A stretch of DNA of 64,000 nucleotides from contig NZ_CP041745.1 in the NCBI RefSeq assembly GCF_007556815.1, positions 1,899,001 to 1,963,000 on the forward strand, read 5' to 3'. The notes beneath the pieces are model-generated. The model saw only the letters and a list, made by a program, of their open reading frames with translations, had not been told where the DNA came from and searched no databases. Below, one piece after another: positions 27,706 through 36,031 of the stretch. Source of the stretch: Paraburkholderia megapolitana (GTDB lineage: Bacteria; Pseudomonadota; Gammaproteobacteria; Burkholderiales; Burkholderiaceae). Each line of letters begins with the position of its first letter. Within the stretch, counting starts at the first letter, position 1. The translations under genes were made by a program, and so were the position numbers.

Positions 27706-28617
27706 ATGGACCGCTTCAAGCAGATTGAAACCTTCGTGCGCGTCGCGGACGCCGGCAGTCTCGCGGCGGCGGCGCTGGAAGAGGGCGTGTCGCCGGTGAT
27801 CCTCGGGCGGCGCATCGATGCGCTCGAACAGCGACTCGGCGTGAAGCTGATGTACCGGTCGACGCGGCGGCTCGTCGTCAGCGAGGAGGGCGCGGCGTTC
27901 CTCGAACGCTGCCGGGGGCTCCTGACCGAATGGGATCAGGCGGAAAACGAGCTGACAGCGGGGCGCCGCGCGGTGAACGGCCATCTGATCGTGTCGGCGC
28001 CGGCCGCCTTCGGACGCAAGCACGTCGCGCCGCTGGCGCCCGCGTTTCTTGCGGACAAGCCCGATTTGCAGGTGTCGTTCAACCTGACCGACCGCGTGGT
28101 GGACCTGGTGCGCGAGGGCTACGACCTGTCGATCCGGATCGGCGGATCGGTCGATCCGAATTTCGTGGCGGTGAAGCTTGCATCGAACCGGCGCGTGGTG
28201 TGCGGCACGCCGGCGTATTTCAGGAAGCACGGCAAGCCGAAAGCACTCGACGACCTGCCGCAGCACAACTGCCTCGCGTTCAATCTGCAGGGCGGCCAGA
28301 ACCGCGGCTGGTATTTCCGGCGCAACGGCAAGCTGGTGACGGTGCGGGTCGGCGGCACGCTCGACTGTAACGATGGCGAACTGCTGCACCGCTGGGTATC
28401 CGAAGGGCTCGGTCTCGGCTGGCGCTCGACCTGGGAGATCCAGCAGCAGCTTGCGCGCGGCGAACTCGAAACCGTGCTCGACGACTACGCGCTGCCCGAC
28501 TACGACATTCTCGCGGTCTACCCGCAGCAGCGGTATGTACCGGCCAAAGTGCGCTATTTCATCGACTATCTGAAGGCGGCCTACGCGCGGGCCGACTACT
28601 GGAGCAGTGTCGAGTAA
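27706..28617 (+). CDS. LysR-type regulator, probable control of the gcl operon
   Basis: 303 residues. The winged helix-turn-helix (MDRFKQIETFVRVADAGSLAAAA...GRRIDALEQRLGVKL) occupies 1-62, the effector domain the rest (FNLTDRVVDLVREGYDLSIRIG). It belongs to the large CrgA/AaeR-like branch. Divergent orientation to gcl-hyi-glxR, with palindromes between, argues that it regulates glyoxylate use. The start at 27706 has GGAGAGGAG upstream; the open frame extends 25 codons further and was not used. Confidence 0.88.
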   Translation: MDRFKQIETFVRVADAGSLAAAALEEGVSPVILGRRIDALEQRLGVKLMYRSTRRLVVSEEGAAFLERCRGLLTEWDQAENELTAGRRAVNGHLIVSAPAAFGRKHVAPLAPAFLADKPDLQVSFNLTDRVVDLVREGYDLSIRIGGSVDPNFVAVKLASNRRVVCGTPAYFRKHGKPKALDDLPQHNCLAFNLQGGQNRGWYFRRNGKLVTVRVGGTLDCNDGELLHRWVSEGLGLGWRSTWEIQQQLARGELETVLDDYALPDYDILAVYPQQRYVPAKVRYFIDYLKAAYARADYWSSVE

Positions 28618-28770
28618 CAGGCCCCGGTCGAGGCAGCGCAGGCCTTCGCGGGCGCCCCGAGGCTGGATCACGTGCCCGACTGGAGCAGGTGCGACTACCG
28701 ATGCGGACCCCGTAAGGTCCGCAAGTCGTTGAAAATACGGCCGAATTCACCGCCGATCTGGTGATATCAG

Positions 28771-28799
28771 TTGCATCCGCCCCCCGATCCAGTTAGAAT
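28771..28799 (+). promoter_or_regulatory. Promoter of the rpsF operon
   Basis: TAGAAT (5 of 6) with TTGCAT 17 bases upstream; the rpsF start codon is 65 bases downstream, leaving a leader of about 58 bases. Confidence 0.55.
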
Positions 28800-28819
28800 C
28801 TTGGGCTTCTCTCTTGCTA

Positions 28820-28840
28820 CACCGGTTCGACGCCCGGGTG
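28820..28840 (+). promoter_or_regulatory. Candidate S6:S18 autoregulatory hairpin in the rpsF leader
   Basis: CACCGG and CCGGGTG can pair with one bulged G around an eight-base loop, with GG/CC-rich flanks. Leaders of rpsF operons in many bacteria carry a hairpin with a CCG bulge that the S6-S18 pair binds. Only the position and a rough likeness support this here. Confidence 0.3.
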
Positions 28841-28863
28841 GCTTTAATCCACAAGGAGTGTGT

Positions 28864-29235
28864 ATGCGTCATTATGAAATCGTCTTTATCGTGCACCCCG
28901 ATCAGAGCGAGCAAGTGCCCGCCATGATCGAGCGTTACAAGTCCACGATCACGTCGCACGGTGGCCAGATCCACCGCATCGAAGACTGGGGCCGCCGTCA
29001 GCTGGCCTACATGATCGAGAAACTCGCGAAGGCTCACTACGTCTGCATGAACATCGAGTGCGACCAGACCACGCTCGACGAACTCGAACACGCGTTCAAG
29101 TTCAACGATGCCGTTCTGCGTCACCTGATCGTCAAGATGAAGAAGGCCGAAACCGGCCCGTCGCCGATGATGAAGGAAGTGCAGCGCGAAGAAGCCAAGA
29201 AGGCGGCTGCCCAGCCGTCCGAAGCGCAGGCTTAA
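28864..29235 (+). CDS. rpsF: 30S ribosomal protein S6
   Basis: 123 residues beginning [19 protein letters not shown], the S6 signature, and carrying [20 protein letters not shown], which contacts S18. An Ala/Lys-rich tail follows residue 95. It binds 16S rRNA as a pair with S18. The frame runs 31 codons upstream, but AAGGAG eight bases before the ATG at 28864 and family length fix the start. It leads the operon rpsF-priB-rpsR-rplI. Confidence 0.97.
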   Translation: MRHYEIVFIVHPDQSEQVPAMIERYKSTITSHGGQIHRIEDWGRRQLAYMIEKLAKAHYVCMNIECDQTTLDELEHAFKFNDAVLRHLIVKMKKAETGPSPMMKEVQREEAKKAAAQPSEAQA

Positions 29236-29268
29236 AGAACCAAGCCATCAGGAAAGCATATCGCTGAC

Positions 29269-29568
29269 GTGAACAGGCTGCAGCTCAAGGCGAGCGTCGT
29301 TGAACGCGAACCGGTGCGGTACACCCCCGCCGGCGTTCCGATCGCAAGCTGTACGCTGCACCACCGTGCCGAAGTCGTCGAAGCGGGCATTGCCCGGCAA
29401 GTTGAACTGACGATGCAGGCGGTGGCAGCCGGTGAAGCGAGCGGCAAGCTGGAAAACTGCGAGATGGGCGTCGAAACGCTCTTCACCGGTTTCCTGGCGA
29501 AAAAAAGCCGCAATGCGAGAACCCTGGTGTTTCACATCACAGAATTGCAGGACACAGGAAAGGACTAA
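29269..29568 (+). CDS. priB: Primosomal replication protein N (PriB)
   Basis: 99 residues with a GTG start and the OB-fold pattern [24 protein letters not shown] and [10 protein letters not shown], close to E. coli PriB. It binds single-stranded DNA and PriA in restart of stalled forks. The location between rpsF and rpsR is the conserved one. The start codon is GTG and the likely ribosome site (AGGA) is about 15 bases away, so translation may lean on coupling with rpsF. Confidence 0.93.
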   Translation: MNRLQLKASVVEREPVRYTPAGVPIASCTLHHRAEVVEAGIARQVELTMQAVAAGEASGKLENCEMGVETLFTGFLAKKSRNARTLVFHITELQDTGKD

Positions 29569-29570
29569 TC

Positions 29571-29846
29571 ATGCCCCGCCCGACTGGTAAGAAATTCGAC
29601 AAGCGTCGTCAGCAACAAAACCCGCTCTTCAAGCGCAAGAAGTTCTGCCGTTTCACGGCTGCTGGTGTCGATCAGATCGACTACAAGGACATCGAAACGC
29701 TGAAGGACTTCATCGGCGAAAACGGCAAGATCACGCCGGCGCGTCTGACGGGTACCAAGGCCCACTATCAACGTCAGCTGGATACGGCTATCAAGCGCGC
29801 GCGTTTCCTCGCGCTGGTGCAGTACACCGACCAGCACAAGGCCTAA
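29571..29846 (+). CDS. rpsR: 30S ribosomal protein S18
   Basis: 91 residues. [19 protein letters not shown] and [19 protein letters not shown] are the S18 core. A 14-residue basic N-terminal part precedes it ([15 protein letters not shown]). It starts two bases after the priB stop codon region, consistent with coupling. Confidence 0.97.
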   Translation: MPRPTGKKFDKRRQQQNPLFKRKKFCRFTAAGVDQIDYKDIETLKDFIGENGKITPARLTGTKAHYQRQLDTAIKRARFLALVQYTDQHKA

Positions 29847-29873
29847 CCCGACGACGCTACAAGGAGCATCCGA

Positions 29874-30326
29874 ATGCAGATCATTCTTCTCGAAAAAGTC
29901 GTCAACGTGGGTAACCTCGGCGACATCGTCAAGGTCAAGGACGGTTACGCACGTAACTTCCTGATCCCGAAAAAGCAGGCTCGCCGTGCCACGAAGACCG
30001 CGATCGCCGAATTCGAAGTCCGCCGCGCGGAACTCGAAAAGGTCGCCGCTGAAAAGCTGGCAGCCGCTCAGGCTCAAGGCGAAAAGCTGGCCGGTTCGAC
30101 CGTCCAGATCGCACAGAAGGCTGGTGTCGACGGTCGTCTGTTCGGCTCGGTCACGAACGCCGACATCGCCGCAGCACTCGGCAAGCAAGGCTTCGCTGTC
30201 GAAAAGGCGCAAGTGCGTCTGCCGGAAGGTCCGCTCAAGCTGGTCGGCGACCATCCGGTGCAAGTCTCGCTGCACACCGACGTGCTGGTCGACGTCACGG
30301 TGTCGGTGCTGGGCGAACACGTTTAA
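29874..30326 (+). CDS. rplI: 50S ribosomal protein L9
   Basis: 150 residues beginning [17 protein letters not shown], then [16 protein letters not shown], the L9 signature. The long central helix linking its two RNA-binding domains lies near residues 40-75. It begins 27 bases after rpsR with AAGGAG upstream and is the last ribosomal gene of the operon. Confidence 0.98.
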   Translation: MQIILLEKVVNVGNLGDIVKVKDGYARNFLIPKKQARRATKTAIAEFEVRRAELEKVAAEKLAAAQAQGEKLAGSTVQIAQKAGVDGRLFGSVTNADIAAALGKQGFAVEKAQVRLPEGPLKLVGDHPVQVSLHTDVLVDVTVSVLGEHV

Positions 30327-30428
30327 GCCGGTTCTGGCTGGCGTGCGCCGACCGGGCAGTCCGCCCGGGCCGTGTGGACGTAGCCAGGTACGGTAGGCAG
30401 GAGTCGCTCTAGCCTCGCGCTAGAGCAG

Positions 30429-30463
30429 AGGCAGGGGCCGGGAAACCGGCCCCTGCCTTTTTT
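30429..30463 (+). terminator. Terminator after rplI
   Basis: A perfect 13-bp GC-rich stem (30429-30441 with 30446-30458) with a GAAA loop, followed by six T. It separates the ribosomal operon from dnaB. Confidence 0.93.
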
Positions 30464-30524
30464 GTTTGCTACAGGGTTTGGAAACCGTTCCTCCCAGCGC
30501 CGGTTTGCCCGATAATTCCTCCCC

Positions 30525-31910
30525 ATGAACGCACCGAAAGATCCCCAAATCGAATCGCTGAAGGTTCCGCCGCATTCGATCGAGGCCGAGCAATCGGTAC
30601 TCGGCGGTTTGCTGCTGGACAACGCCGCGTGGGACCGCATCGCGGATTTTCTGTCTCAGGGCGATTTCTATCGCTACGACCACCGGATCATCTACGAACA
30701 CATCGGGCGCCTGATCGCGGCGACCCGTCCCGCGGACGTGATCACGGTCTACGAGGCGCTCGGCACGGCAGGCAAGGCCGACGATGTGGGTGGTCTCGCT
30801 TACCTGAATGCGCTGGCGCAGAACACGCCGAGCGCGGCGAACATCCGGCGTTATGCGGAAATCGTGCGTGACCGGGCGGTGCTACGCCGGCTCGTGTCGG
30901 TGGCGGATGAAATTTCCGCCGACGCGTTCAACCCGCAGGGCAAGGAAGTCCGGCAATTGCTGGACGAAGCGGAATCGAAGGTGTTTTCGATTGCCGAGGA
31001 TGGTGCCCGCGGTACTCAGGGCTTTCTCGAGATCGGGCCGCTGCTCACGCAGGTCGTGGAGCGGATCGATACGCTTTATCACACGGCGAATCCCAGCGAC
31101 GTAACCGGTACGCCTACCGGCTTCGTCGATCTCGACCGGATGACGTCGGGGATGCACGGTGGGGAACTGATCATCGTGGCGGGTCGGCCGTCAATGGGAA
31201 AAACCGCATTTTCTATGAACATCGGCGAATACGTCGCAGTCGAGTACGGATTGCCGGTCGCGGTGTTCTCGATGGAAATGCCGGGTACGCAGCTGACCAT
31301 GCGGATGCTCGGCTCGGTCGGCCGGCTCGACCAACACCGCATGCGTACCGGCCGGCTGACCGACGAAGACTGGCCGAAGCTCACGCACGCGGTGCAGAAG
31401 ATGAGCGAGGCGCAAATGTTCATCGATGAAACCGGTGGGCTGAACCCGATGGAATTGCGCTCGCGCGCGCGGCGCCTGTCGCGGCAATGCGGCAAGCTCG
31501 GGTTGATCATCGTCGACTACCTGCAGCTGATGAGCGGATCGTCTTCGCAGGGCGAAAACCGTGCAACTGAAATCTCCGAAATCTCACGTTCGCTAAAGAG
31601 CCTTGCCAAAGAGCTCGACGTGCCGGTCATTGCGCTGTCGCAGCTGAATCGCGGCCTCGAACAGCGGCCCAACAAACGTCCGATCATGTCAGACCTGCGC
31701 GAGTCGGGCGCCATCGAACAGGACGCGGACATCATCCTGTTCATCTATCGCGACGAAGTCTACAACCCGGACAGTCCCGACAAAGGCACCGCCGAAATCA
31801 TCATCGGCAAGCAGCGGAATGGTCCGATCGGGCCTGTTCGCCTCACGTTCCACGGTCAATATACGAAGTTCGACAATTTTGCCGGCGCGCAGAATTTCTA
31901 CAGCGAATAA
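30525..31910 (+). CDS. dnaB: Replicative DNA helicase DnaB
   Basis: 461 residues. The N-terminal helical domain (HSIEAEQSVLGGLLLDN) is followed by a RecA-like core with Walker A GRPSMGKTAFS near residue 221, and VDYLQLMSGSS for Walker B; SQLNRGLEQR is the conserved arginine region. It unwinds DNA at the fork as a hexamer and recruits primase. A -10-like GATAAT (30511-30516) lies only eight bases before the ATG, with no Shine-Dalgarno, so the transcript may have almost no leader. Confidence 0.97.
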   Translation: MNAPKDPQIESLKVPPHSIEAEQSVLGGLLLDNAAWDRIADFLSQGDFYRYDHRIIYEHIGRLIAATRPADVITVYEALGTAGKADDVGGLAYLNALAQNTPSAANIRRYAEIVRDRAVLRRLVSVADEISADAFNPQGKEVRQLLDEAESKVFSIAEDGARGTQGFLEIGPLLTQVVERIDTLYHTANPSDVTGTPTGFVDLDRMTSGMHGGELIIVAGRPSMGKTAFSMNIGEYVAVEYGLPVAVFSMEMPGTQLTMRMLGSVGRLDQHRMRTGRLTDEDWPKLTHAVQKMSEAQMFIDETGGLNPMELRSRARRLSRQCGKLGLIIVDYLQLMSGSSSQGENRATEISEISRSLKSLAKELDVPVIALSQLNRGLEQRPNKRPIMSDLRESGAIEQDADIILFIYRDEVYNPDSPDKGTAEIIIGKQRNGPIGPVRLTFHGQYTKFDNFAGAQNFYSE

Positions 31911-32055
31911 CCGAAGCGTCGGGAGCGGCACGGAGAGCCGCTATGCGTGGTGAATGGCCACGATGGAGTGACACAGAGAGTGCCGCAACCGTCCCACACC
32001 GGTACAATGTTGCGGTTTTATGTCAGCCATCACGTGACCATTTACCGGGATTTCC

Positions 32056-32682
32056 ATGTTCGGTCGATTTATGCCCACCGAGGGCAAGTTCTTTGAAATA
32101 TTTAATGAGCACGCCAAGTACATCGTTTCGGCGAGCCGCGAACTCGAACTGCTGATCGACAATCTCGCTGACGCGGAGATTCACAAGCAGAACGTGCAAA
32201 CCGCCGAGAAAGCCGCCGACAAGCTCACGCACGAAACCATCGACCTGCTGCACAAGACCTTCATCACGCCGCTCGACCGCGACGAAATCCACAAGCTGAT
32301 CACCACGATGGACGACATCCTCGACCTGATGGAGGACGTTGCCACGACCATTTCGCTGTACGACGTGCAGGCGGTCACCTCCGAAGCGAGCCAGCTCGCG
32401 CACATCTGCACCGCCACGGCCGAGCGTGTGCAGGCCGCGGTCGCGATGCTGTCCGACATGAAGCAGGCGAGCCAGATCCTCAAGGTCTGTGAGGAGATCG
32501 ACCGGCTCGAATCGGAAGCCGACAGCGTGCTGCGCTCCGCGATGTCGAAGCTCTTCCGTGAAGAAGACGACGTCAAGACGCTGATCAAACTGAAGGCCGT
32601 CTACGAACTGCTCGAGCTGATCACCGACAAGTGCGAGGACGTCGCGAACATCCTTGAAGGCATCGTGCTGGAAAACGCCTGA
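32056..32682 (+). CDS. DUF47 (PhoU-like) phosphate transport regulator
   Basis: 208 residues, all helical, with PhoU-like pattern (EKAADKLTHETIDLLHKTFITPLDRDEIH). DUF47 proteins are paired with Pit transporters and are thought to modulate them, probably by binding metal clusters as PhoU does. Its stop overlaps the pit start by one base (TGATG). A -10-like TACAAT (32003-32008) is upstream. Confidence 0.88.
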   Translation: MFGRFMPTEGKFFEIFNEHAKYIVSASRELELLIDNLADAEIHKQNVQTAEKAADKLTHETIDLLHKTFITPLDRDEIHKLITTMDDILDLMEDVATTISLYDVQAVTSEASQLAHICTATAERVQAAVAMLSDMKQASQILKVCEEIDRLESEADSVLRSAMSKLFREEDDVKTLIKLKAVYELLELITDKCEDVANILEGIVLENA

Positions 32683-33692
32683 TGCATTCGATTCAACTCG
32701 CCATCTGGGTGGTGGCCACGCTCGTCGTCGTCGCGCTCGTCTTCGATTTCATGAACGGTTTCCACGACGCGGCGAATTCGATCGCAACCGTCGTGTCGAC
32801 CGGCGTGCTGAAGCCACAGCAGGCCGTGGCGTTTGCGGCCGCGTTCAATGTCATCGCCTATTTCGTCTTCCATCTGAAAGTCGCACAGACCGTCGGCAAA
32901 GGGACGATCGATCCCGCTATCGTCGATCACTACGTCGTGTTCGGTGCGCTGATCGGCGCGATCGGCTGGAACATCGTCACGTGGTATTACGGCATTCCGT
33001 CGAGTTCGTCGCATGCGTTGATCGGCGGCCTGGTCGGTGCGGCGCTCGCCAAATCGGGGTGGGGCGCGCTTAACGTCGACGGCCTGCTGAAAACCGTTGC
33101 GTTTATTTTCCTGTCGCCGTTGCTCGGTTTCGTGCTTGGTTCGTTCTTCATGTTGGCGGTCTCGTGGATTTACTTCCGCACGCCACCTAGCAAGGTCGAC
33201 CGGCGGTTTCGCCGGCTGCAGCTGATTTCTGCGGGCCTCTATAGCCTCGGCCACGGTGGCAACGATGCGCAGAAAACCATCGGCATCATCTGGATGCTGC
33301 TGATCGCCACGGGTTACGCAGCAAGTACCGCCGACGCGCCGCCGTTGTGGGTGATCGGTGCGTGCTATCTGTCGATGGGGCTCGGCACGCTGTTCGGCGG
33401 CTGGCGCATCGTGCGCACGATGGGGCAGAAGATCACCAAGCTGAAACCGGTCGGCGGCTTCTGTGCCGAATCGGGTGGCGCGATCACGCTGTTTCTGGCT
33501 TCGTGGCTCGGCATCCCGGTGTCGACGACGCATACCATCACCGGCGCTATCGTCGGTGTCGGCGCAACGCGGAAGCTGAGTGCGGTGCGTTGGGGTGTCG
33601 CAGGCAATATCGTCTGGGCCTGGGTGCTGACGATTCCCGCGTCTGCGCTGCTGGCGGCGGTCGGGTGGTGGCTGGGGCACCGGCTGCTGTGA
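32682..33692 (+). CDS. pit: Low-affinity inorganic phosphate transporter, Pit family
   Basis: 336 residues, about ten membrane helices. Both PiT signature repeats are visible: FDFMNGFHDAANSIATVVSTG near residue 25 and GHGGNDAQKTIGIIW near residue 190. It moves metal-phosphate with protons across the inner membrane. It forms a two-gene unit with the DUF47 gene. Confidence 0.93.
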   Translation: MHSIQLAIWVVATLVVVALVFDFMNGFHDAANSIATVVSTGVLKPQQAVAFAAAFNVIAYFVFHLKVAQTVGKGTIDPAIVDHYVVFGALIGAIGWNIVTWYYGIPSSSSHALIGGLVGAALAKSGWGALNVDGLLKTVAFIFLSPLLGFVLGSFFMLAVSWIYFRTPPSKVDRRFRRLQLISAGLYSLGHGGNDAQKTIGIIWMLLIATGYAASTADAPPLWVIGACYLSMGLGTLFGGWRIVRTMGQKITKLKPVGGFCAESGGAITLFLASWLGIPVSTTHTITGAIVGVGATRKLSAVRWGVAGNIVWAWVLTIPASALLAAVGWWLGHRLL

Positions 33693-33724
33693 GCTTTGCG
33701 CGGGTTTAGTAAAGCGGTAGCGGA

Positions 33725-33748
33725 CCGGCGTCCTGTCTTGGGCGCCGG
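33725..33748. terminator. Hairpin between convergent pit and SDR genes
   Basis: CCGGCGTCC and GGGCGCCGG pair over nine positions (one G-U) around TGTCTT. No strong T-run follows on either strand, so it may be a weak or Rho-assisted terminator. Confidence 0.3.
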
Positions 33749-33760
33749 CCACCATCAAAA

Positions 33761-34567
33761 TCAGATCAGCGGCGTACTCCCGCCATCCATCGGCACGATC
33801 GCACCGGTCACATAGCTCGCGCGGCGGCTCGCCAGAAACAGCGCGACGTCCGCAATTTCCTCCGGCTTCGCATAGCGCCCGAGCGGCACACGTGCTTCGC
33901 TGCGCGCCTGTGCCTCCGCGACCTCGATGCATTGCTTGTCGGCGTCCATCTTCAGTACTTCTTCGACCCGCTCGGTCAGCGTGGCGCCCGGGTTGATCGC
34001 ATTGATCCGGATGCCGTAGCGCGCATAGTAATGCGCGAGCCCAACGGTTGCGAGCATCAGTGCGGCATTCGCCGCGCCGCCCGCGATGTGGATATCGCTT
34101 GCGACCTTGCCGCCCATCCCGATGATATTGACGATCGTGCCAGGCTCCTTCGCGTGGCCACCTTTGACCCGCTCGGCCATCCGGCGCAGCACTTCCTGCT
34201 GTGGGTAGATGTAGGGAAAGTACTTCGCCTCCATCGTCGCGCGGAACGCGTCAGCGTCGAGCAATTCTGGATCGTAGCGGCGCGCGGCGCCGGCGCTGTT
34301 GATCAGGATGTCGATCGGACCAACCGCGGTGGTCGCGTCTTCGACGACATCGGCGGCGCTGTGCGGGTCGTGCAGATCGGCGCGCGTGAGGTGCACATGC
34401 AGCCCTTCGCTCGCGAGCTGCTCGCGGGCCCGCGCGAGATTGGCCGGATCGCGCGACACGATCGCGACTTTGGCGCCTTCCAGTGCGAAGGCACGCGCAC
34501 ACGCCAGGCCAATGCCCTTGCTGCCACCGGTAATCAGAACCACTTTGTTTGCAAGCGCGAGATCCAT
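33761..34567 (-). CDS. Short-chain dehydrogenase family protein lacking the catalytic residues
   Basis: 268 residues, Rossmann fold. The nucleotide loop TGGSKGIG (13-20), NSAG (90-93) and INPG (191-194) are normal. At the usual Ser, Tyr and Lys of the catalytic site the sequence has Gly150, Gly163 and Asn167 (IHIAGGAANAAL). The expected reductase chemistry is therefore doubtful. The ATG at 34567 is used because GGAG lies nine bases before it. Homologues carrying GGAANAALML are, to my knowledge, annotated simply as SDR proteins; the role is unknown. Confidence 0.8.
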   Translation of the reverse strand: MDLALANKVVLITGGSKGIGLACARAFALEGAKVAIVSRDPANLARAREQLASEGLHVHLTRADLHDPHSAADVVEDATTAVGPIDILINSAGAARRYDPELLDADAFRATMEAKYFPYIYPQQEVLRRMAERVKGGHAKEPGTIVNIIGMGGKVASDIHIAGGAANAALMLATVGLAHYYARYGIRINAINPGATLTERVEEVLKMDADKQCIEVAEAQARSEARVPLGRYAKPEEIADVALFLASRRASYVTGAIVPMDGGSTPLI

Positions 34568-34662
34568 CGCCGTCACTCCGCAGTCGAGGGGAATAACGAA
34601 AACGATAGCAGAGCTGTGATGACTCCGTACGCGAACTAGCCGGCCAATGGGCCGGTTGCGTG

Positions 34663-35820
34663 TCAGTCGCTGCCGTTGGCGAAGCGGGCGATCGGGTCGT
34701 CGCCGGTCTGGGTGGGGGCGGGGATCGGACGCGAGGCCGTCGACGCGCGCATGATCTGCACGCTTTCCGCCGTACCGGTTCGGCGCGCCTGTTGCGCCTG
34801 GCGGACTGCGACGGAGGCGGGCGGGGGCGGCTCGAATGCGTCGGCGGCGGCGTCGATCGGGTCCGCCGGCTGCCGTGTGGTGGCAATCGCCGGATTGGTT
34901 TGCACAGCGGTGCTGGCAGCAGGAATGGTTTCCGTGGCGGCCACTGCGTTGCTGTTCGGCATCGAAGCAGGCTCAACCGGCGGTGCCGATGCCGTTGGCG
35001 GTGTCACTGCACCCGCAGCACGGGCCTGCATCTGCGCGGCACTCATGCCCGGAGGAGGCGGCTCGAACGGATCGGCGGAGGCTGACGCGGATGCGGACGC
35101 CGTGGCGGCCGTAGACGCCGCACTCGCTGTCAGCGGCGGCTGGCTGGACACGGCACGCATCGTCGGCGCAGCGGGTGGCAGAATCGCTTGCGGCACGGCG
35201 GCAGCCACCGTGGCTTGCGCCACCGGTGCAGCACGCTCCGGTACCGTCGAGGCCTGATACACCGGCGTATCGAACGGCGCGGTCTTCGCCGGCGCAACCC
35301 GGCGGATACCGTCGAAGCGCTTGGCCCAGTACGGATTGGTCAGGTAATCGATGCGCACCGTGCCACCCGTCGACGGCGCGTTGACGAAGCGCAGTTTGCC
35401 GACATAGATGCCCACATGCGAATGCGGCCGGCCGGTCGTATTGAAGAAAATCAGGTCGCCGGGCGCAACTTCGTCGGGTTCGATCGTTTCACCGCGGCCG
35501 CTCATGTCGGCGGTCGTGCGCGGCAGATTCACCGAGGCGGCCCGATCCACCACGTAGCGCACGAGCCCGCTGCAATCGAATCCGGCCTCCGGCGTGTTAC
35601 CGCCCCAGCGGTACGGAATGCCGACGAGGCTCATCGCCTGGATCGAGATTTCCTCGCGTCCGACGCTGTGATCGACGAAGTTGGGGAAACCGGGCGGGGT
35701 GGTGCGGTAGGCGTTGCCGGCTACCGGCGCGCTGCTCGGGCTGCGCGAGATACGCTGCGGTGCACTGGAGCACGCGGCGAGCAGCACGACGATCAGCAGC
35801 GAAAATCCGAGTCTGCGCAT
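34663..35820 (-). CDS. NlpC/P60 family lipoprotein, probable peptidoglycan endopeptidase
   Basis: 385 residues. A lipoprotein signal ends in LLAAC with Cys17, so the mature protein is anchored by its lipid. The NlpC/P60 domain (about 55-175) has catalytic Cys83 (FDCSGLV) and His135 (SHVGIY); the third position is Asn147 instead of the usual His. It likely cuts peptide cross-links in cell-wall remodelling. The C-terminal 200 residues are Ala/Pro/Ser/Thr-rich and include two copies of FEPPPP (252-257, 329-334). The ATG at 35820 starts the signal peptide; 26 open codons upstream are not used. Confidence 0.85.
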   Translation of the reverse strand: MRRLGFSLLIVVLLAACSSAPQRISRSPSSAPVAGNAYRTTPPGFPNFVDHSVGREEISIQAMSLVGIPYRWGGNTPEAGFDCSGLVRYVVDRAASVNLPRTTADMSGRGETIEPDEVAPGDLIFFNTTGRPHSHVGIYVGKLRFVNAPSTGGTVRIDYLTNPYWAKRFDGIRRVAPAKTAPFDTPVYQASTVPERAAPVAQATVAAAVPQAILPPAAPTMRAVSSQPPLTASAASTAATASASASASADPFEPPPPGMSAAQMQARAAGAVTPPTASAPPVEPASMPNSNAVAATETIPAASTAVQTNPAIATTRQPADPIDAAADAFEPPPPASVAVRQAQQARRTGTAESVQIMRASTASRPIPAPTQTGDDPIARFANGSD

Positions 35821-35973
35821 GAAAAGCACGGGCGAGCTAAACGCTCGCTTAAGGCGGACGATGAGCGGATGGTAGCCCGTCCGGGGCGGCTCCGGCAAGA
35901 AAAGTTGATAAATTACTTGAAGTTTACGCGCTAAGTGTTGCTCGGTGGTTGGTCAAATGGGTGGCTGCAAACG

Positions 35974-36011
35974 AAAAAAACCGCGCCCGGCATTACACCG
36001 GGCGCGGTTTT
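35974..36011 (-). terminator. Terminator after the phoH-family gene
   Basis: A perfect 12-bp stem (35979-35990 with 35998-36009) with loop CATTACA, flanked by seven A on the left, which is a T-run for the reverse strand. It lies 21 bases past the stop codon of the phoH-family gene. Confidence 0.88.
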
Positions 36012-36031
36012 GTACGGCTTTCCAGCCGCGA

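Noticed and set aside
30327..30525. Origin of replication near dnaB
   Set aside because: No DnaA-box cluster or A/T-rich unwinding region is seen; dnaB is next to ribosomal genes here as in many bacteria.
34625..34650. Terminator in the NlpC/SDR gap (GCCGGCC with GGGCCGGT)
   Set aside because: The stem is short and no T-run follows on the reverse strand, so I do not call it.
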